Assembly: GCF_001592105.1 (NCBI RefSeq)
Contig: NZ_BCWE01000004.1
Location: 124,001 to 188,000 of the forward strand
Length of the DNA: 64,000 nucleotides
From: Desulfolucanica intricata
Lineage (GTDB): Bacteria; Bacillota; Desulfotomaculia; Desulfotomaculales; Desulfofarciminaceae
Direction: 5' to 3'
Numbering within the stretch: the first letter of the stretch is position 1; every line of letters starts with the position of its first letter. Positions 1 through 8,708 of the stretch are shown here, in pieces. The position numbers were made by a program, and so were the translations under genes. The notes under the pieces are model-generated. The model saw only the letters and a list, made by a program, of their open reading frames with translations. It was not told where the DNA came from and did not search any database.

Positions 1-276
1 AGATAGTTATAAGAATTATTACTAACTGAAAGCGAATACTTTTACCTGAAAATATTTTTCTTGTATTCACCCCAAAAAATCACTCCCTATATAAATTTAC
101 TGATTATTAGAATAAAATTATTCTTAATTTATTAACCATTGCAAAGTCATTATATCAGATACTAAAAATATAATAAACGTTGTTATTTTTTGAAGAAAAA
201 CATACATTGTAGTTTGGAGAAGGGGTGGTAAACGGAAAATAAATTTGTTATATTTTTAATTAGGGGGGATGAGGTA

Positions 277-1434
277 ATGCAAAACTGGAGACGCACACTC
301 TTATTTATAGCTGCAGCTGCCTTTATAGCCGGGATAATGTTTTCCGGAGGATCCTTACTGGTAAAAGATTTAGCTCCAAAGGCGGAGATTTCAACAAATG
401 CAGCCAATGCTGCACCGTCAGTGCCGGGGGTAGGACCGGATACCATTGCTGACATTGTGGATAAGGCCGGGGCGGCGGTAGTTAAAATAAGTACAACTGT
501 CACTGTCAATGATAGAAGGCAGATAGATCCGTTTTTCGGTGACCCCTTTTTTAGACAGTTTTTCAGCCCTTACCGGGCAGAGCCCAGGCAGCGGCAGGAA
601 ACCGGTCTTGGTTCCGGGTTTATTATGTCTAAAGATGGCTATATCATTACTAATGAACATGTTATTGACGGGGCGGAAAAAATTTTTGTTACCGTGAAAG
701 GCTATAATGAACCCTTTGAAGCTAAAGTTGTGGGAGCGGATTATGACTTAGACCTGGCAGTATTAAAAATTAACGCTAAGAAGGATTTACCGGTATTAGC
801 CATGGGAGATTCAGAAAAGATTAAAGTGGGCAACTGGGTAATTGCTATTGGTAATCCCTACGGTCTTGATCACACTGTAACCATTGGAGTAATAAGCGCC
901 AAGGGACGTCCGGTAAATATTGAGCAAAGGTCATACAAAAATCTTTTACAAACCGATGCCTCCATTAACCCTGGCAACAGTGGTGGGCCGCTGTTAAATC
1001 TGTCCGGCGAGGTAGTAGGTATTAATACGGCTATTAACGCCCAGGCACAGGGAATTGGTTTTGCTATTCCCACCAGTACTGTAAAATCAGTATTGGATGA
1101 GTTGATTGAGCGGGGAAAAGTAGTACGACCCTGGTTGGGGGTTCAGCTTCAGCCTTTAACTAAAGAAATTGCCGGTTATCTGGGCCTGCAAAATACGGCA
1201 GGTGCTCTGGTAATAGGTGTTGTCTCGGGTAGTCCTGCAGAACGGGCCGGATTACAACAAGGAGATGTAATACTCGAAATAGATAATAAGAAAATAAATA
1301 CTGTAGATGACTTAATTAATACAGTTGAAAAGGCAAAAGTAGGACAAAAATTAGCTTTACTTGTATACCGCAATGGGAAAGCAGTTAATGTGAATATTAC
1401 TGTTAATGAGAAACCGCTGCAGTATCAGGATTAA
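277..1434 (+). CDS. htrA: HtrA/DegP-type serine protease with PDZ domain
   Basis: Membrane-anchored quality-control protease acting outside the cytoplasmic membrane. Residues about 8-28 form an uncleaved N-terminal membrane anchor. The trypsin-like domain carries the triad His128 (NEHVI), Asp159 (DLDLAVLK) and Ser235 (GNSGGPL). A single PDZ domain occupies about residues 285-375. The length of 385 aa is usual for Gram-positive HtrA. The ATG follows a strong AGGGGGG SD. The gene stands alone and ends at a strong terminator. The AT-rich 276 bases upstream hold no other gene that I can support. No CtsR or CssR-like operator was recognised. Confidence 0.93.
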   Translation: MQNWRRTLLFIAAAAFIAGIMFSGGSLLVKDLAPKAEISTNAANAAPSVPGVGPDTIADIVDKAGAAVVKISTTVTVNDRRQIDPFFGDPFFRQFFSPYRAEPRQRQETGLGSGFIMSKDGYIITNEHVIDGAEKIFVTVKGYNEPFEAKVVGADYDLDLAVLKINAKKDLPVLAMGDSEKIKVGNWVIAIGNPYGLDHTVTIGVISAKGRPVNIEQRSYKNLLQTDASINPGNSGGPLLNLSGEVVGINTAINAQAQGIGFAIPTSTVKSVLDELIERGKVVRPWLGVQLQPLTKEIAGYLGLQNTAGALVIGVVSGSPAERAGLQQGDVILEIDNKKINTVDDLINTVEKAKVGQKLALLVYRNGKAVNVNITVNEKPLQYQD

Positions 1435-1467
1435 GTAAGAAAGCATAAATATTTTACAAATGGTAAG

Positions 1468-1504
1468 ATCAACCTTTTATTTAAAAAAAGGTTGATTTTT
1501 TTAT
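1468..1504 (+). terminator. Rho-independent terminator after htrA
   Basis: An 11-bp A/T-rich stem (ATCAACCTTTT with AAAAGGTTGAT) is followed by a run of seven T. Confidence 0.85.
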
Positions 1505-1538
1505 TCTATTGGGATATACATGAGGGAGGATAATATTT

Positions 1539-1568
1539 ATGATAGGTATTAGCACTCTTTCTCTGTAA
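1539..1568 (+). CDS. Possible 9-codon leader peptide upstream of trkA
   Basis: A near-perfect SD (GAGGGAGGA) stands a few bases before ATG, and the frame MIGISTLSL ends in TAA 45 bases before the trkA start. It could be a short upstream open frame controlling trkA, or a chance frame next to a decoy SD. Nothing else supports it. Confidence 0.25.
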   Translation: MIGISTLSL

Positions 1569-1612
1569 TAATAAAACAGTACATGTTTTTTTTAATTCGG
1601 GAGGTAAATATA

Positions 1613-2950
1613 ATGAAAGTCACAATAATAGGACCGGGTAAAGTAGGCTTTGAAATAGCCCGCCGTTTAGACGAAGAAGGATATGACATAGTTTTTATAG
1701 ATAAGTCTGAAGAAAAGTTGGAAAAACTTCAGGAAAGAATGGATGCCCTGGCAATTAAGGGAAACGGTGCTACTGCCGCAGTACTTAAGGATACCAATGT
1801 TATTGACAGTGATTTGGTAATTGCTTTAACCAACAGTGATGAAATAAATATGATTGCTTGTATGATAGCAAAAAAGTTGGGTATACCCAGCACAATAGCC
1901 CGGGTGAGGGATCCGGATTATGCTAAAGATTTACTCATTTCAAAGGAGGGAATGGGCATTGATCTGGTAATAAACCCGGAGTATGCTGCTTCTACCGAGA
2001 TTTGCAGGGTTTTGTCCATGGCTTTACCGGTCTTTACGGAACCTTTCGGTGAAGGGATGGTTCAGCTGGCTGAAGTTAAAGTTGATGAAGATAATATTAA
2101 CTTTGTTAATAAAAAAATATTTGAACTTAAGCTCCCGAAACCAAGCTTGATTGTTGCTATATCCCGAAAAGGAGAAATAATTGTTCCCTGGGGCGGAGAT
2201 AAAATTCACGCGGGTGATGTATTATATATTCTGGGATATCCTAAGGATATAGGAAAAATTTGTTCTAAGATAAAAAGAAAAAAACACAGAATAAGCAGTG
2301 TAATGATCTTGGGTGGTGGGAGAATTGGCTTTTATTTGGCTGAAAAACTCTGCAGTATGGGAATGAAGGTGAAAATTATCGAGCAGAATGCTGAAAAGTG
2401 TGAGGAACTGGCTGAACGTCTGCCTGACGCCTTAATATTGAGAGGTGACGGTTCTGATGTAGAATTATTAAAGCGGGAGGGTTTAAGTGAAACGGACGGT
2501 TTTGTAGCTGTAACCGGTTTAGACGAAGAAAACCTCTTGATTTCCCTCCTGGCTAAGCAGATGGGGGCGAAACGGGTAATTGCTAAAGTTAGTCGTCCCA
2601 GCTACGCCCCTTTGGTACAGCAGTTAGGTGTTGATGCAGCTATCAGTCCCCGTTTAATTACTGCCAGTGAAATTTTAAGATTTATCCGTGGTGGCCGGGT
2701 GCCGTCCCTGTACCTGCTGCTAAACGGTAACGCGGAAGTAGTTGAACTGCCTCTGCAACCTAACAGCAGGGTAAACAATAAACCACTTAGTAAGTGCGGC
2801 CTCCCTAAAGGAGTTTTGGTTGGCGCTATCTTGCGGGATAACAGGGCAATTATTCCCCAGGGTGATGAAGTGATTATGGAGGGAGATCGATTGGTAGTCT
2901 TTGCCTTGAACCAGAGTTTAAAATCTATTGAGGCGATGTTTAACCGTTAG
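1613..2950 (+). CDS. trkA: TrkA, K+ uptake NAD-binding regulatory subunit
   Basis: Cytoplasmic gating subunit of the Trk/Ktr potassium transporter. At 445 aa it has the double RCK architecture: one Rossmann fold starts at residue 5 (IIGPGKVGFEIARRL, GxGxxG) and a second lies near residue 225 (ILGGGRIGFYLAEKL). Each is followed by a TrkA_C-type regulatory half. The start at 1613 is chosen because a GGGAGGT SD lies 6 bases upstream; an upstream in-frame ATG at 1583 lacks one. trkH follows 18 bases later, so the two form an operon supplying the whole transporter. Confidence 0.93.
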   Translation: MKVTIIGPGKVGFEIARRLDEEGYDIVFIDKSEEKLEKLQERMDALAIKGNGATAAVLKDTNVIDSDLVIALTNSDEINMIACMIAKKLGIPSTIARVRDPDYAKDLLISKEGMGIDLVINPEYAASTEICRVLSMALPVFTEPFGEGMVQLAEVKVDEDNINFVNKKIFELKLPKPSLIVAISRKGEIIVPWGGDKIHAGDVLYILGYPKDIGKICSKIKRKKHRISSVMILGGGRIGFYLAEKLCSMGMKVKIIEQNAEKCEELAERLPDALILRGDGSDVELLKREGLSETDGFVAVTGLDEENLLISLLAKQMGAKRVIAKVSRPSYAPLVQQLGVDAAISPRLITASEILRFIRGGRVPSLYLLLNGNAEVVELPLQPNSRVNNKPLSKCGLPKGVLVGAILRDNRAIIPQGDEVIMEGDRLVVFALNQSLKSIEAMFNR

Positions 2951-2968
2951 CTGCAGGAGGAAATATTC

Positions 2969-4408
2969 TTGAACCGAAAGCTTATAGCAAAAACTATGGG
3001 GTTATTGCTGTCAAGTGAAGCTGCGGCGATGATACCTTCTTTATTTCTGGCCTTTTACTACAATGAGCCGGATACCCGGGCTTTTATAATCAGTATAGCA
3101 GTAACAGGATTATTAGGGCTGGTCTTATCTCTCATTTCACTGGATTCTCAGCATGTAGGTTATAAAGAGGGTTTTGTTATTGCCACTCTGGGGTGGCTGC
3201 TCCTGACTGCCTTCGGATCACTTCCGTACATCTTGTCAGGTAGCTTAAATAGTTTTGTAGATGCTTTCTTTGAAACGATGTCCGGTCTTACAACTACCGG
3301 GTCATCCGTAATTCAAGATGTAGAGATCTTAACTCACGGCATATTGTTTTGGCGCAGTATGACCCACTGGCTGGGTGGAATGGGGATAATCGTGCTTACT
3401 CTGGCTCTAATTCCCTCTTTAAATATTGCCGGTATGTCCATGTATAAGGCCGAGGTACCCGGCCCTACAAAGAGTAAAGTGCTTCCCCGGGTAGCCCGGA
3501 CCTCCCGTCAGTTGTATAAAATCTATGTGATTCTTACTGTAGCAGAAATTATTCTGCTGACCTTTGCCGGAATGCCGTTATTTGACTCGTTTATTCATTC
3601 TTTTGGATCAGTAGCCACCGGTGGTTTTTCAAGTAAGAATGCCAGTGTAGGTGCTTATGACAGTGTTGGGATTGAGATAATCATAACTTTTTTTACGCTC
3701 ATCTGTGGTATAAATTTTAGTTTACATTTTCATGTTTTGCACGGTAACATTAAAAAGTGTTTACGTGATCGCGAGTTTATAGTGTATCTTACTGTTATTG
3801 TTTTAAGCATTTTGCTCATTTCTGTTAATTTAATTAATATTGAAGATTATAGTCCGGGAGAGGCACTCCGCTCCGGTTCCTTTCAGGTAGTAACCATTAT
3901 AACAACTACAGGCTTTGCAACGGATGATTTTAATCTTTGGCCGGATATGAGCAGGATACTTTTAGTAGTATTAATGTTTATCGGAGGTTGTGCCGGTTCT
4001 ACCAGCGGGGGAATTAAAGTAATAAGGTTCTTAATCCTCTTTAAAAGCGGGGCGAGGCATTTACTGCGTTTAAGTCATCCCAATGCAGTAACCCCTGTAC
4101 GTCTGGGAAAAGAGGTAATTCCCAGAGAAGTGGTGGATGGAGTACAAAACTTTTTTTTCCTGACGCTGGGAATATATGTGGTTGTAACTATTTTTCTTAC
4201 CGCATTGGGAATTGATTTAATTAGTGCCATGTCAGCCGTAGCCGCTACTTTATTCAATGTCGGTCCGGGATTGGGAATAGTAGGACCGGTGACGAATTTT
4301 TCTTCCCTGCCGGAGGCTGCCAAGGCGGTATTGTCTGTCTGTATGTTAATTGGCAGATTGGAGCTTTATACGGTTTTGGTGCTGTTGCACCCTAAATTCT
4401 GGAGGTAA
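2969..4408 (+). CDS. trkH: TrkH, K+ uptake membrane subunit
   Basis: Pore-forming subunit of the Trk system, 479 aa with about 10 hydrophobic segments. Four selectivity-filter repeats are visible: GLTTTGSSV (about residue 108), VATGGFSS (about 212), TTTGFATDD (about 310) and NVGPGLG (about 430). Each supplies the central Gly that lines the K+ filter. The start is TTG, 9 bases after GCAGGAGG. It is co-transcribed with trkA and ends at a strong bidirectional hairpin shared with the convergent glcF. Confidence 0.93.
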   Translation: MNRKLIAKTMGLLLSSEAAAMIPSLFLAFYYNEPDTRAFIISIAVTGLLGLVLSLISLDSQHVGYKEGFVIATLGWLLLTAFGSLPYILSGSLNSFVDAFFETMSGLTTTGSSVIQDVEILTHGILFWRSMTHWLGGMGIIVLTLALIPSLNIAGMSMYKAEVPGPTKSKVLPRVARTSRQLYKIYVILTVAEIILLTFAGMPLFDSFIHSFGSVATGGFSSKNASVGAYDSVGIEIIITFFTLICGINFSLHFHVLHGNIKKCLRDREFIVYLTVIVLSILLISVNLINIEDYSPGEALRSGSFQVVTIITTTGFATDDFNLWPDMSRILLVVLMFIGGCAGSTSGGIKVIRFLILFKSGARHLLRLSHPNAVTPVRLGKEVIPREVVDGVQNFFFLTLGIYVVVTIFLTALGIDLISAMSAVAATLFNVGPGLGIVGPVTNFSSLPEAAKAVLSVCMLIGRLELYTVLVLLHPKFWR

Positions 4409-4422
4409 ACAGCTGCTGCATA

Positions 4423-4455
4423 TTAAGACCCGCTGCTCACTACAGCGGGTCTTAA
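4423..4455. terminator. Bidirectional terminator between trkH and glcF
   Basis: A perfect 13-bp inverted repeat (AAGACCCGCTG with CAGCGGGTCTT plus flanking AT pairs) has a 7-base loop and lies between convergent genes. The plus side is followed by a T-rich stretch. Confidence 0.75.
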
Positions 4456-4489
4456 TATTGACTTTTTATTACTGTTTATACTACAATCT

Positions 4490-5704
4490 TTACAATCCAA
4501 GGCTTTCTGCCAGTAGTTCCAGTGGGTGGGCTACCTCAACATTTAATCCGTGTCTTGACAGACCGTAGCTTAACTGCATGGTGCAGGTAGGACAGCAGGT
4601 AGCTACGAGTTCGGCTCCGGTATCTTTAATGTTCGCTATTTTTCGATCCAGAATACGCATACTCATATCGAAATTTTTGATGACAAAGGTGCCGGCCCCA
4701 CCGCAGCAATCACCTGCTCCCGGCATTTCACGATATTCTATACCGGGGAGCATTTGTAACAGCTGGCGGGGCTGAGTGGTGATTTTTTGAGCTTTTGCCA
4801 GGTGACAGGGATCGTGGTAGGTTATTGCTTTATTAATTTTTCTTCGGTTTTCAAAATCCGGCTGTAGCTGCTGCATAATATAGGATACTGCATCATATAC
4901 GGGTAAATCCCCGTCCCGGGAGTGAGACAGGGTTGCGCTGCAGGAAGCACAGTCACAGATTAGGGCTTCAACTTCAGCCTGGCTGAAAATCTCCAGGTTG
5001 TGGGCTGCCAGCTGCTGCCCGGTAGCAAGTTCCCCGTTAGCCATTTGTGGCAGTCCGCAGCAATTTGTGTTTTTCGGAATAACTACTTCACAGCCAAGGT
5101 AGGATAATACCTTAACAGTACTGTAAGCTACTTCGGGAAACATATAGTTTGTGGCACAGCCCAAAAAATAGCCTACCCTGGCCCGCTGTTTTGTAATTGC
5201 CGGGAAAGTTTCAGGCAGGGCATAACGGGCAGGGCGACCCGGAAGCTGTCCTAATAAACCGCTGGACTTAGGCAAAAATCCCATTTTATAGCCTATATTG
5301 AGCAGGCCGAAAGACTGACCGGCGCGCAGCAAGCCAACACACCGGTTAAGTAATTGCGGCTTGGTCCAGATTTTTTTAAATATTAATTGGTTGGTCAGTG
5401 AAGGACACTTTTCACTAACCATACTGCGGGCCAGAATTACCAGTTTGTGTACTTCAATTCCTGAAGGACATTCACTGGAGCAGGACTCACATAGTAGGCA
5501 CATTGACAGTTTATCGGAAACTTTACTGCCGGGCTCAATTTCCCCGGAGGAAAGCATTTGGGTGAGGAAAACCTTCCCCCGGGGAGCAGTGGTTTCCCGG
5601 CGGTCTTCCTTGAAAATGGGACAGACTGAACGGCACAGACCGCAGCGTACACATTTCTGAAATTGATCTTTGACATCTTCCAGTTGTTTGAGCTGACTAA
5701 GCAC
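4490..5704 (-). CDS. glcF: GlcF-like iron-sulfur subunit of lactate/glycolate dehydrogenase
   Basis: Electron-transfer subunit partnering the FAD subunit encoded just upstream. Two 4Fe-4S ferredoxin motifs lie at about residues 17-30 (CVRCGLCRSVCP) and 68-80 (CLLCESCSSECP). Two CCG domains follow, with NCCGLPQ and DCCGGAGTF. The length of 404 aa fits GlcF and LldF-like subunits. The GTG start has a GGAGGGAGA SD and overlaps the glcD stop by 8 bases, so translation is probably coupled. In a lactate-using Peptococcaceae the pair most likely oxidises D-lactate and passes electrons to the membrane. Glycolate as substrate cannot be excluded. Confidence 0.88.
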   Translation of the reverse strand: MLSQLKQLEDVKDQFQKCVRCGLCRSVCPIFKEDRRETTAPRGKVFLTQMLSSGEIEPGSKVSDKLSMCLLCESCSSECPSGIEVHKLVILARSMVSEKCPSLTNQLIFKKIWTKPQLLNRCVGLLRAGQSFGLLNIGYKMGFLPKSSGLLGQLPGRPARYALPETFPAITKQRARVGYFLGCATNYMFPEVAYSTVKVLSYLGCEVVIPKNTNCCGLPQMANGELATGQQLAAHNLEIFSQAEVEALICDCASCSATLSHSRDGDLPVYDAVSYIMQQLQPDFENRRKINKAITYHDPCHLAKAQKITTQPRQLLQMLPGIEYREMPGAGDCCGGAGTFVIKNFDMSMRILDRKIANIKDTGAELVATCCPTCTMQLSYGLSRHGLNVEVAHPLELLAESLGL

Positions 5705-7121
5705 TGTAATCGTCTCCCTCCGGCGGCAGTAATTTACCGGGATTCATAATACCTGTAGGATCAAGGGTATGCTTAATACGGTGCATAACTTTTAATGCTT
5801 CTCCGTGTTCAGCCGTAGCGTAGCAGGCTCTTACAGCACCTACACCGTGTTCACCGGTGGTGGCCCCACCCAGTTCAATGGCTAGACGATGAATGGCATC
5901 AGTTAGTTTTTTTACTTGTTCTACTTCCGCCTGGTTATCTAAGTTAATTACCGGTGCAGTGTGTACATTGCCGTCTCCTATATGACCATAGTTAACTACT
6001 GCTACACCGTATTCTTTGGCCATTTTTTTAATCCGGCGCAGGCACTCAGTGACTTTATTCAAAGGTACGCTGATGTCCTCCCCGGCAAAAATTCTGCTTC
6101 CGTCCGGGCGGATTCGGGCTGCGGCAGTAGCTACCACTGAGCGTCCCTGCCACAGACTTTTTATTCTTTCCGGCTCGGTGGCCCATTCAACCTTTATCGC
6201 CCGGCGGGAAACGATTTCTTTAATCTGTTGTCCTTCCCATTCTACACCGGCGGGGTTGCCGTCCACCTCAAAGAGCAGAATAGCTTCGGCATTCGGGAGG
6301 TTAATTTCCGGTTTGTACATATTAATGGCCTTGATCGCCGAGTCATCCAGGATCTCAATACCCGAGGGGAGAATTCCTCCCCGGTAAACGTCCAGCACTG
6401 CTTGGGGTGCTTCCTCCAGGTTATCAAAGACAGCCATAGCCAGTCCACGTCCTTTGGGTTTTGGCCAAACCCGCAGCCTTATTTTGGTGATTACACCAAG
6501 GGTCCCCTCAGCTCCCACAAACAGTTTAGTTAAATTCATCCCGGAAACATTCTTGATAGCCCGGGAATTCTGTCCCCCGGTGATAATAACATCTCCGTTG
6601 GGTAATACTACCTCTAACCCCAGAATATATTGTTCGGTGGTGCCGTATTTAACGGCCCTCAGCCCGCTGGAGTTATTGGAAACCATACCGCCGACGGTAC
6701 ACATGCGGCTGCTGCCGGGATCAGGAGGAAAAAAAAGGCCGTATTTTTCTAAATGTGTATTCAAATTGGCGTGTACAACTCCGGGACGTACGAATACTTG
6801 CATGTTTGCCACATCAACTTCTTCAATAGTATCCCAGGGGGATAAGTCCATAATAATTCCGCCCTGGACGGCAACACAGCCGCAGGTTTCCCCGGTGCCT
6901 GCACCCCGGGGAGTAACAGAAATATTATGTTCATAAGCCAGGCGCATCACCGCTGAGACCTCTTGGGTAGAGCGGGGAAAAACTACTGCTTCCGGAAAGA
7001 AACGGTTTAGCTTGGCATGGAAGGAACTGTCATAAGAATAAAACTTTAAATCCAGTTCATCCGTTAAAACTTGCTCCGGGCTTAAAAGTTCTAACAATTT
7101 TTGTTTTAAAGGTTGATTCAA
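5697..7121 (-). CDS. glcD: GlcD-like FAD-linked 2-hydroxyacid dehydrogenase
   Basis: Catalytic subunit oxidising a 2-hydroxyacid (D-lactate or glycolate) to the 2-oxoacid. The PCMH FAD domain contains PRGAGTGETCGC near residue 90 and the FAD-oxidase C domain ends with the GEHGVGAVR signature. A His-containing NYGHIGDGNVH motif is present. The start is taken as TTG at 7121 because the SD AAAGAGGTG is 6 bases upstream; the in-frame GTG at 7128-7130 lies inside that SD. It is divergent from larA with under 80 bases between the genes, which suggests co-regulation of racemisation and oxidation of lactate. Confidence 0.88.
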   Translation of the reverse strand: MNQPLKQKLLELLSPEQVLTDELDLKFYSYDSSFHAKLNRFFPEAVVFPRSTQEVSAVMRLAYEHNISVTPRGAGTGETCGCVAVQGGIIMDLSPWDTIEEVDVANMQVFVRPGVVHANLNTHLEKYGLFFPPDPGSSRMCTVGGMVSNNSSGLRAVKYGTTEQYILGLEVVLPNGDVIITGGQNSRAIKNVSGMNLTKLFVGAEGTLGVITKIRLRVWPKPKGRGLAMAVFDNLEEAPQAVLDVYRGGILPSGIEILDDSAIKAINMYKPEINLPNAEAILLFEVDGNPAGVEWEGQQIKEIVSRRAIKVEWATEPERIKSLWQGRSVVATAAARIRPDGSRIFAGEDISVPLNKVTECLRRIKKMAKEYGVAVVNYGHIGDGNVHTAPVINLDNQAEVEQVKKLTDAIHRLAIELGGATTGEHGVGAVRACYATAEHGEALKVMHRIKHTLDPTGIMNPGKLLPPEGDDYSA

Positions 7122-7155
7122 TAACAACACCTCTTTTTAATTTAATAAACCGGTT

Positions 7156-7200
7156 AAAGGAAGGGTGGTGAAGGGCCGGACATAGTAGACGGCCCGCAAT
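7156..7200 (+). promoter_or_regulatory. Hairpin between the SD and the larA start codon
   Basis: The only good SD (AAGGAAGGGTGG, 7157-7168) lies more than 30 bases before the ATG. Between them is a 6-bp GC stem, GGGCCG (7173-7178) with CGGCCC (7190-7195), and an 11-base loop. Folding brings the SD to about 9 bases from the ATG. An in-frame TAG at 7186-7188 rules out an earlier start. The same palindrome could be a repressor site for the divergent lactate genes. Confidence 0.5.
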
Positions 7201-8457
7201 ATGCAATTAAAATTTAAATATGGTAAAGATTATATAATTACTGATATCAAAGATGAAAATGTAGCCGGTGTACTGCTGCCTAAAGAACTACCCGGAAATG
7301 ATAATCCCCTGCAGGTAGTTGTTGATGCCATGAACTCCCCGATAGGCACCCCAACCCTTTCCCAGTTGGCTGTCAACAAAAAACCGGAGCGAGTAGTAAT
7401 TGTGGTTAACGATGCTACCCGGCCGACCCCGTACCGGCACATGTTACCCCCGGTTTTGGATGAGCTGCACCGCGCCGGGGTTGAACGGGAAAAGATTACT
7501 CTGGTAATAGCTACCGGTGCCCATCGTCCTAATACGGAGGAGGAAAGCCGCTTGACTTTTTCCGACCGGGTGGTGAATAATTACCGGCTTGTTAATCATA
7601 ATTGTGATGAAGACCTCACTTCGCTTGGAAAATTAAGTGACGGCAGCGAATTACTGGTCAATGCGGAAGTAGCCGCAGCCGACCTGCTAATTACTACAGG
7701 CATTATTATACCACATTATATAGCCGGTTTTTCCGGTGGGCGTAAATCCATTTTACCCGGCGTAGCAGCTCGCCCGTTAATTACCGCCAATCACGCCAGA
7801 ATGACTGACCCGAGAGTAGACACTGCGCGATGGCTGGATAATCCGGTACATAAGATTATGACCGAAGCAGCAAAAAAAGTGGGCGTTGATTTTATTTTAA
7901 ACGTCGTTACAAACGAAAACAATCAAATTGTAGCGGCGGTAGCCGGAGATTTGGAAAAGGCCTGGGAGGCAGGAGTGCAAAAATGTTCTGATTTAAATCT
8001 GGTGCCGGTGGAAGAGCCGGTGGAGGTAGTTATTGCCGGAGCAGGGGGGTATCCTAAAGACCTTAACTTATACCAGGCCCAGAAGCCAATGGACAGCGCA
8101 GCGAGGGTGACAAGGGCCGGCGGCACGATTATATTGGTGGCAGAATGTTCTGAGGGTTATGGGAATTCTACATTTACTAAATGGATGACCGAGGCCCAAA
8201 GCCTTGAGGATATTTATGAACGGTTCAGGCAGGGCTTTGTACTGGGCGGCCATAAGGCCTATGCATATGCCCAAGTGCTAAAGGACAAAGAGGTGGTTTT
8301 AGTATCGGCCATGAGTAAAGAGGATGTAGAGAATATGTTTATGACCTACTGCAGCAGTCTTGAAGATGCCCTGGCCTATGTGGAGCGCAAGCACGGGCCG
8401 GGCTATAAAGCCCTGGTTATGCCCCAGGCAGGACTGGTACTGCCGCAGCTTAGATAG
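7201..8457 (+). CDS. larA: LarA-type nickel-dependent lactate racemase
   Basis: Interconverts D- and L-lactate (or another 2-hydroxyacid) using the nickel-pincer nucleotide. The residues known from Lactobacillus LarA are present two positions earlier: His108 (ATGAHRPN), His172 (IPHYIAGFSGG), Lys182 (GGRKS, cofactor attachment) and His198 (ANHARMTDP, Ni ligand). The length of 418 aa is typical. Its neighbour is the lactate dehydrogenase glcDF, so it probably lets the cell use both lactate isomers. The cofactor genes larB, larC and larE are not in the window and must be elsewhere. Some members of the superfamily act on other 2-hydroxyacids. Confidence 0.85.
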   Translation: MQLKFKYGKDYIITDIKDENVAGVLLPKELPGNDNPLQVVVDAMNSPIGTPTLSQLAVNKKPERVVIVVNDATRPTPYRHMLPPVLDELHRAGVEREKITLVIATGAHRPNTEEESRLTFSDRVVNNYRLVNHNCDEDLTSLGKLSDGSELLVNAEVAAADLLITTGIIIPHYIAGFSGGRKSILPGVAARPLITANHARMTDPRVDTARWLDNPVHKIMTEAAKKVGVDFILNVVTNENNQIVAAVAGDLEKAWEAGVQKCSDLNLVPVEEPVEVVIAGAGGYPKDLNLYQAQKPMDSAARVTRAGGTIILVAECSEGYGNSTFTKWMTEAQSLEDIYERFRQGFVLGGHKAYAYAQVLKDKEVVLVSAMSKEDVENMFMTYCSSLEDALAYVERKHGPGYKALVMPQAGLVLPQLR

Positions 8458-8491
8458 AGGAAGTAGTTAGAAATAACAGATTAAATTTAAT

Positions 8492-8520
8492 AAAAAACCT
8501 TGTTAAAAGCAAGGTTTTTT
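8492..8520 (+). terminator. Terminator after larA
   Basis: Stem AAAAAACCTTG with CAAGGTTTTTT, loop TTAAAAG, ending in a T run. Confidence 0.85.
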
Positions 8521-8640
8521 ATTATTTGTGTCGAAACTTTCAGAATATATTAAGAAATTTTTATGTAACAAAACTATAGATACTTAGTATTATTGTAAGA
8601 CGAAGGTGTTTTAACTCCTTGAAAAATTAACTAGTTGGTG

Positions 8641-8666
8641 TTAACATATAATTAACATTTTTAACA
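8641..8666 (+). promoter_or_regulatory. Putative Pho box (three TTAACA repeats)
   Basis: Three exact TTAACA hexamers start at 8641, 8652 and 8661, spaced 11 and 9 bases apart. The PhoP box of Bacillus is a series of TT(A/T)ACA repeats about 11 bases apart. They lie 43-68 bases before the start of a Na/phosphate cotransporter, which fits control by phosphate starvation. No experimental support. Confidence 0.55.
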
Positions 8667-8708
8667 TTATGATAACAATAAGTAATACTTATTAAAGGAG
8701 AGCTTACT

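Noticed and set aside
6454-6936. 160-residue plus-strand frame inside glcD
   Set aside because: Antisense shadow of the conserved FAD domain with no SD or family resemblance.
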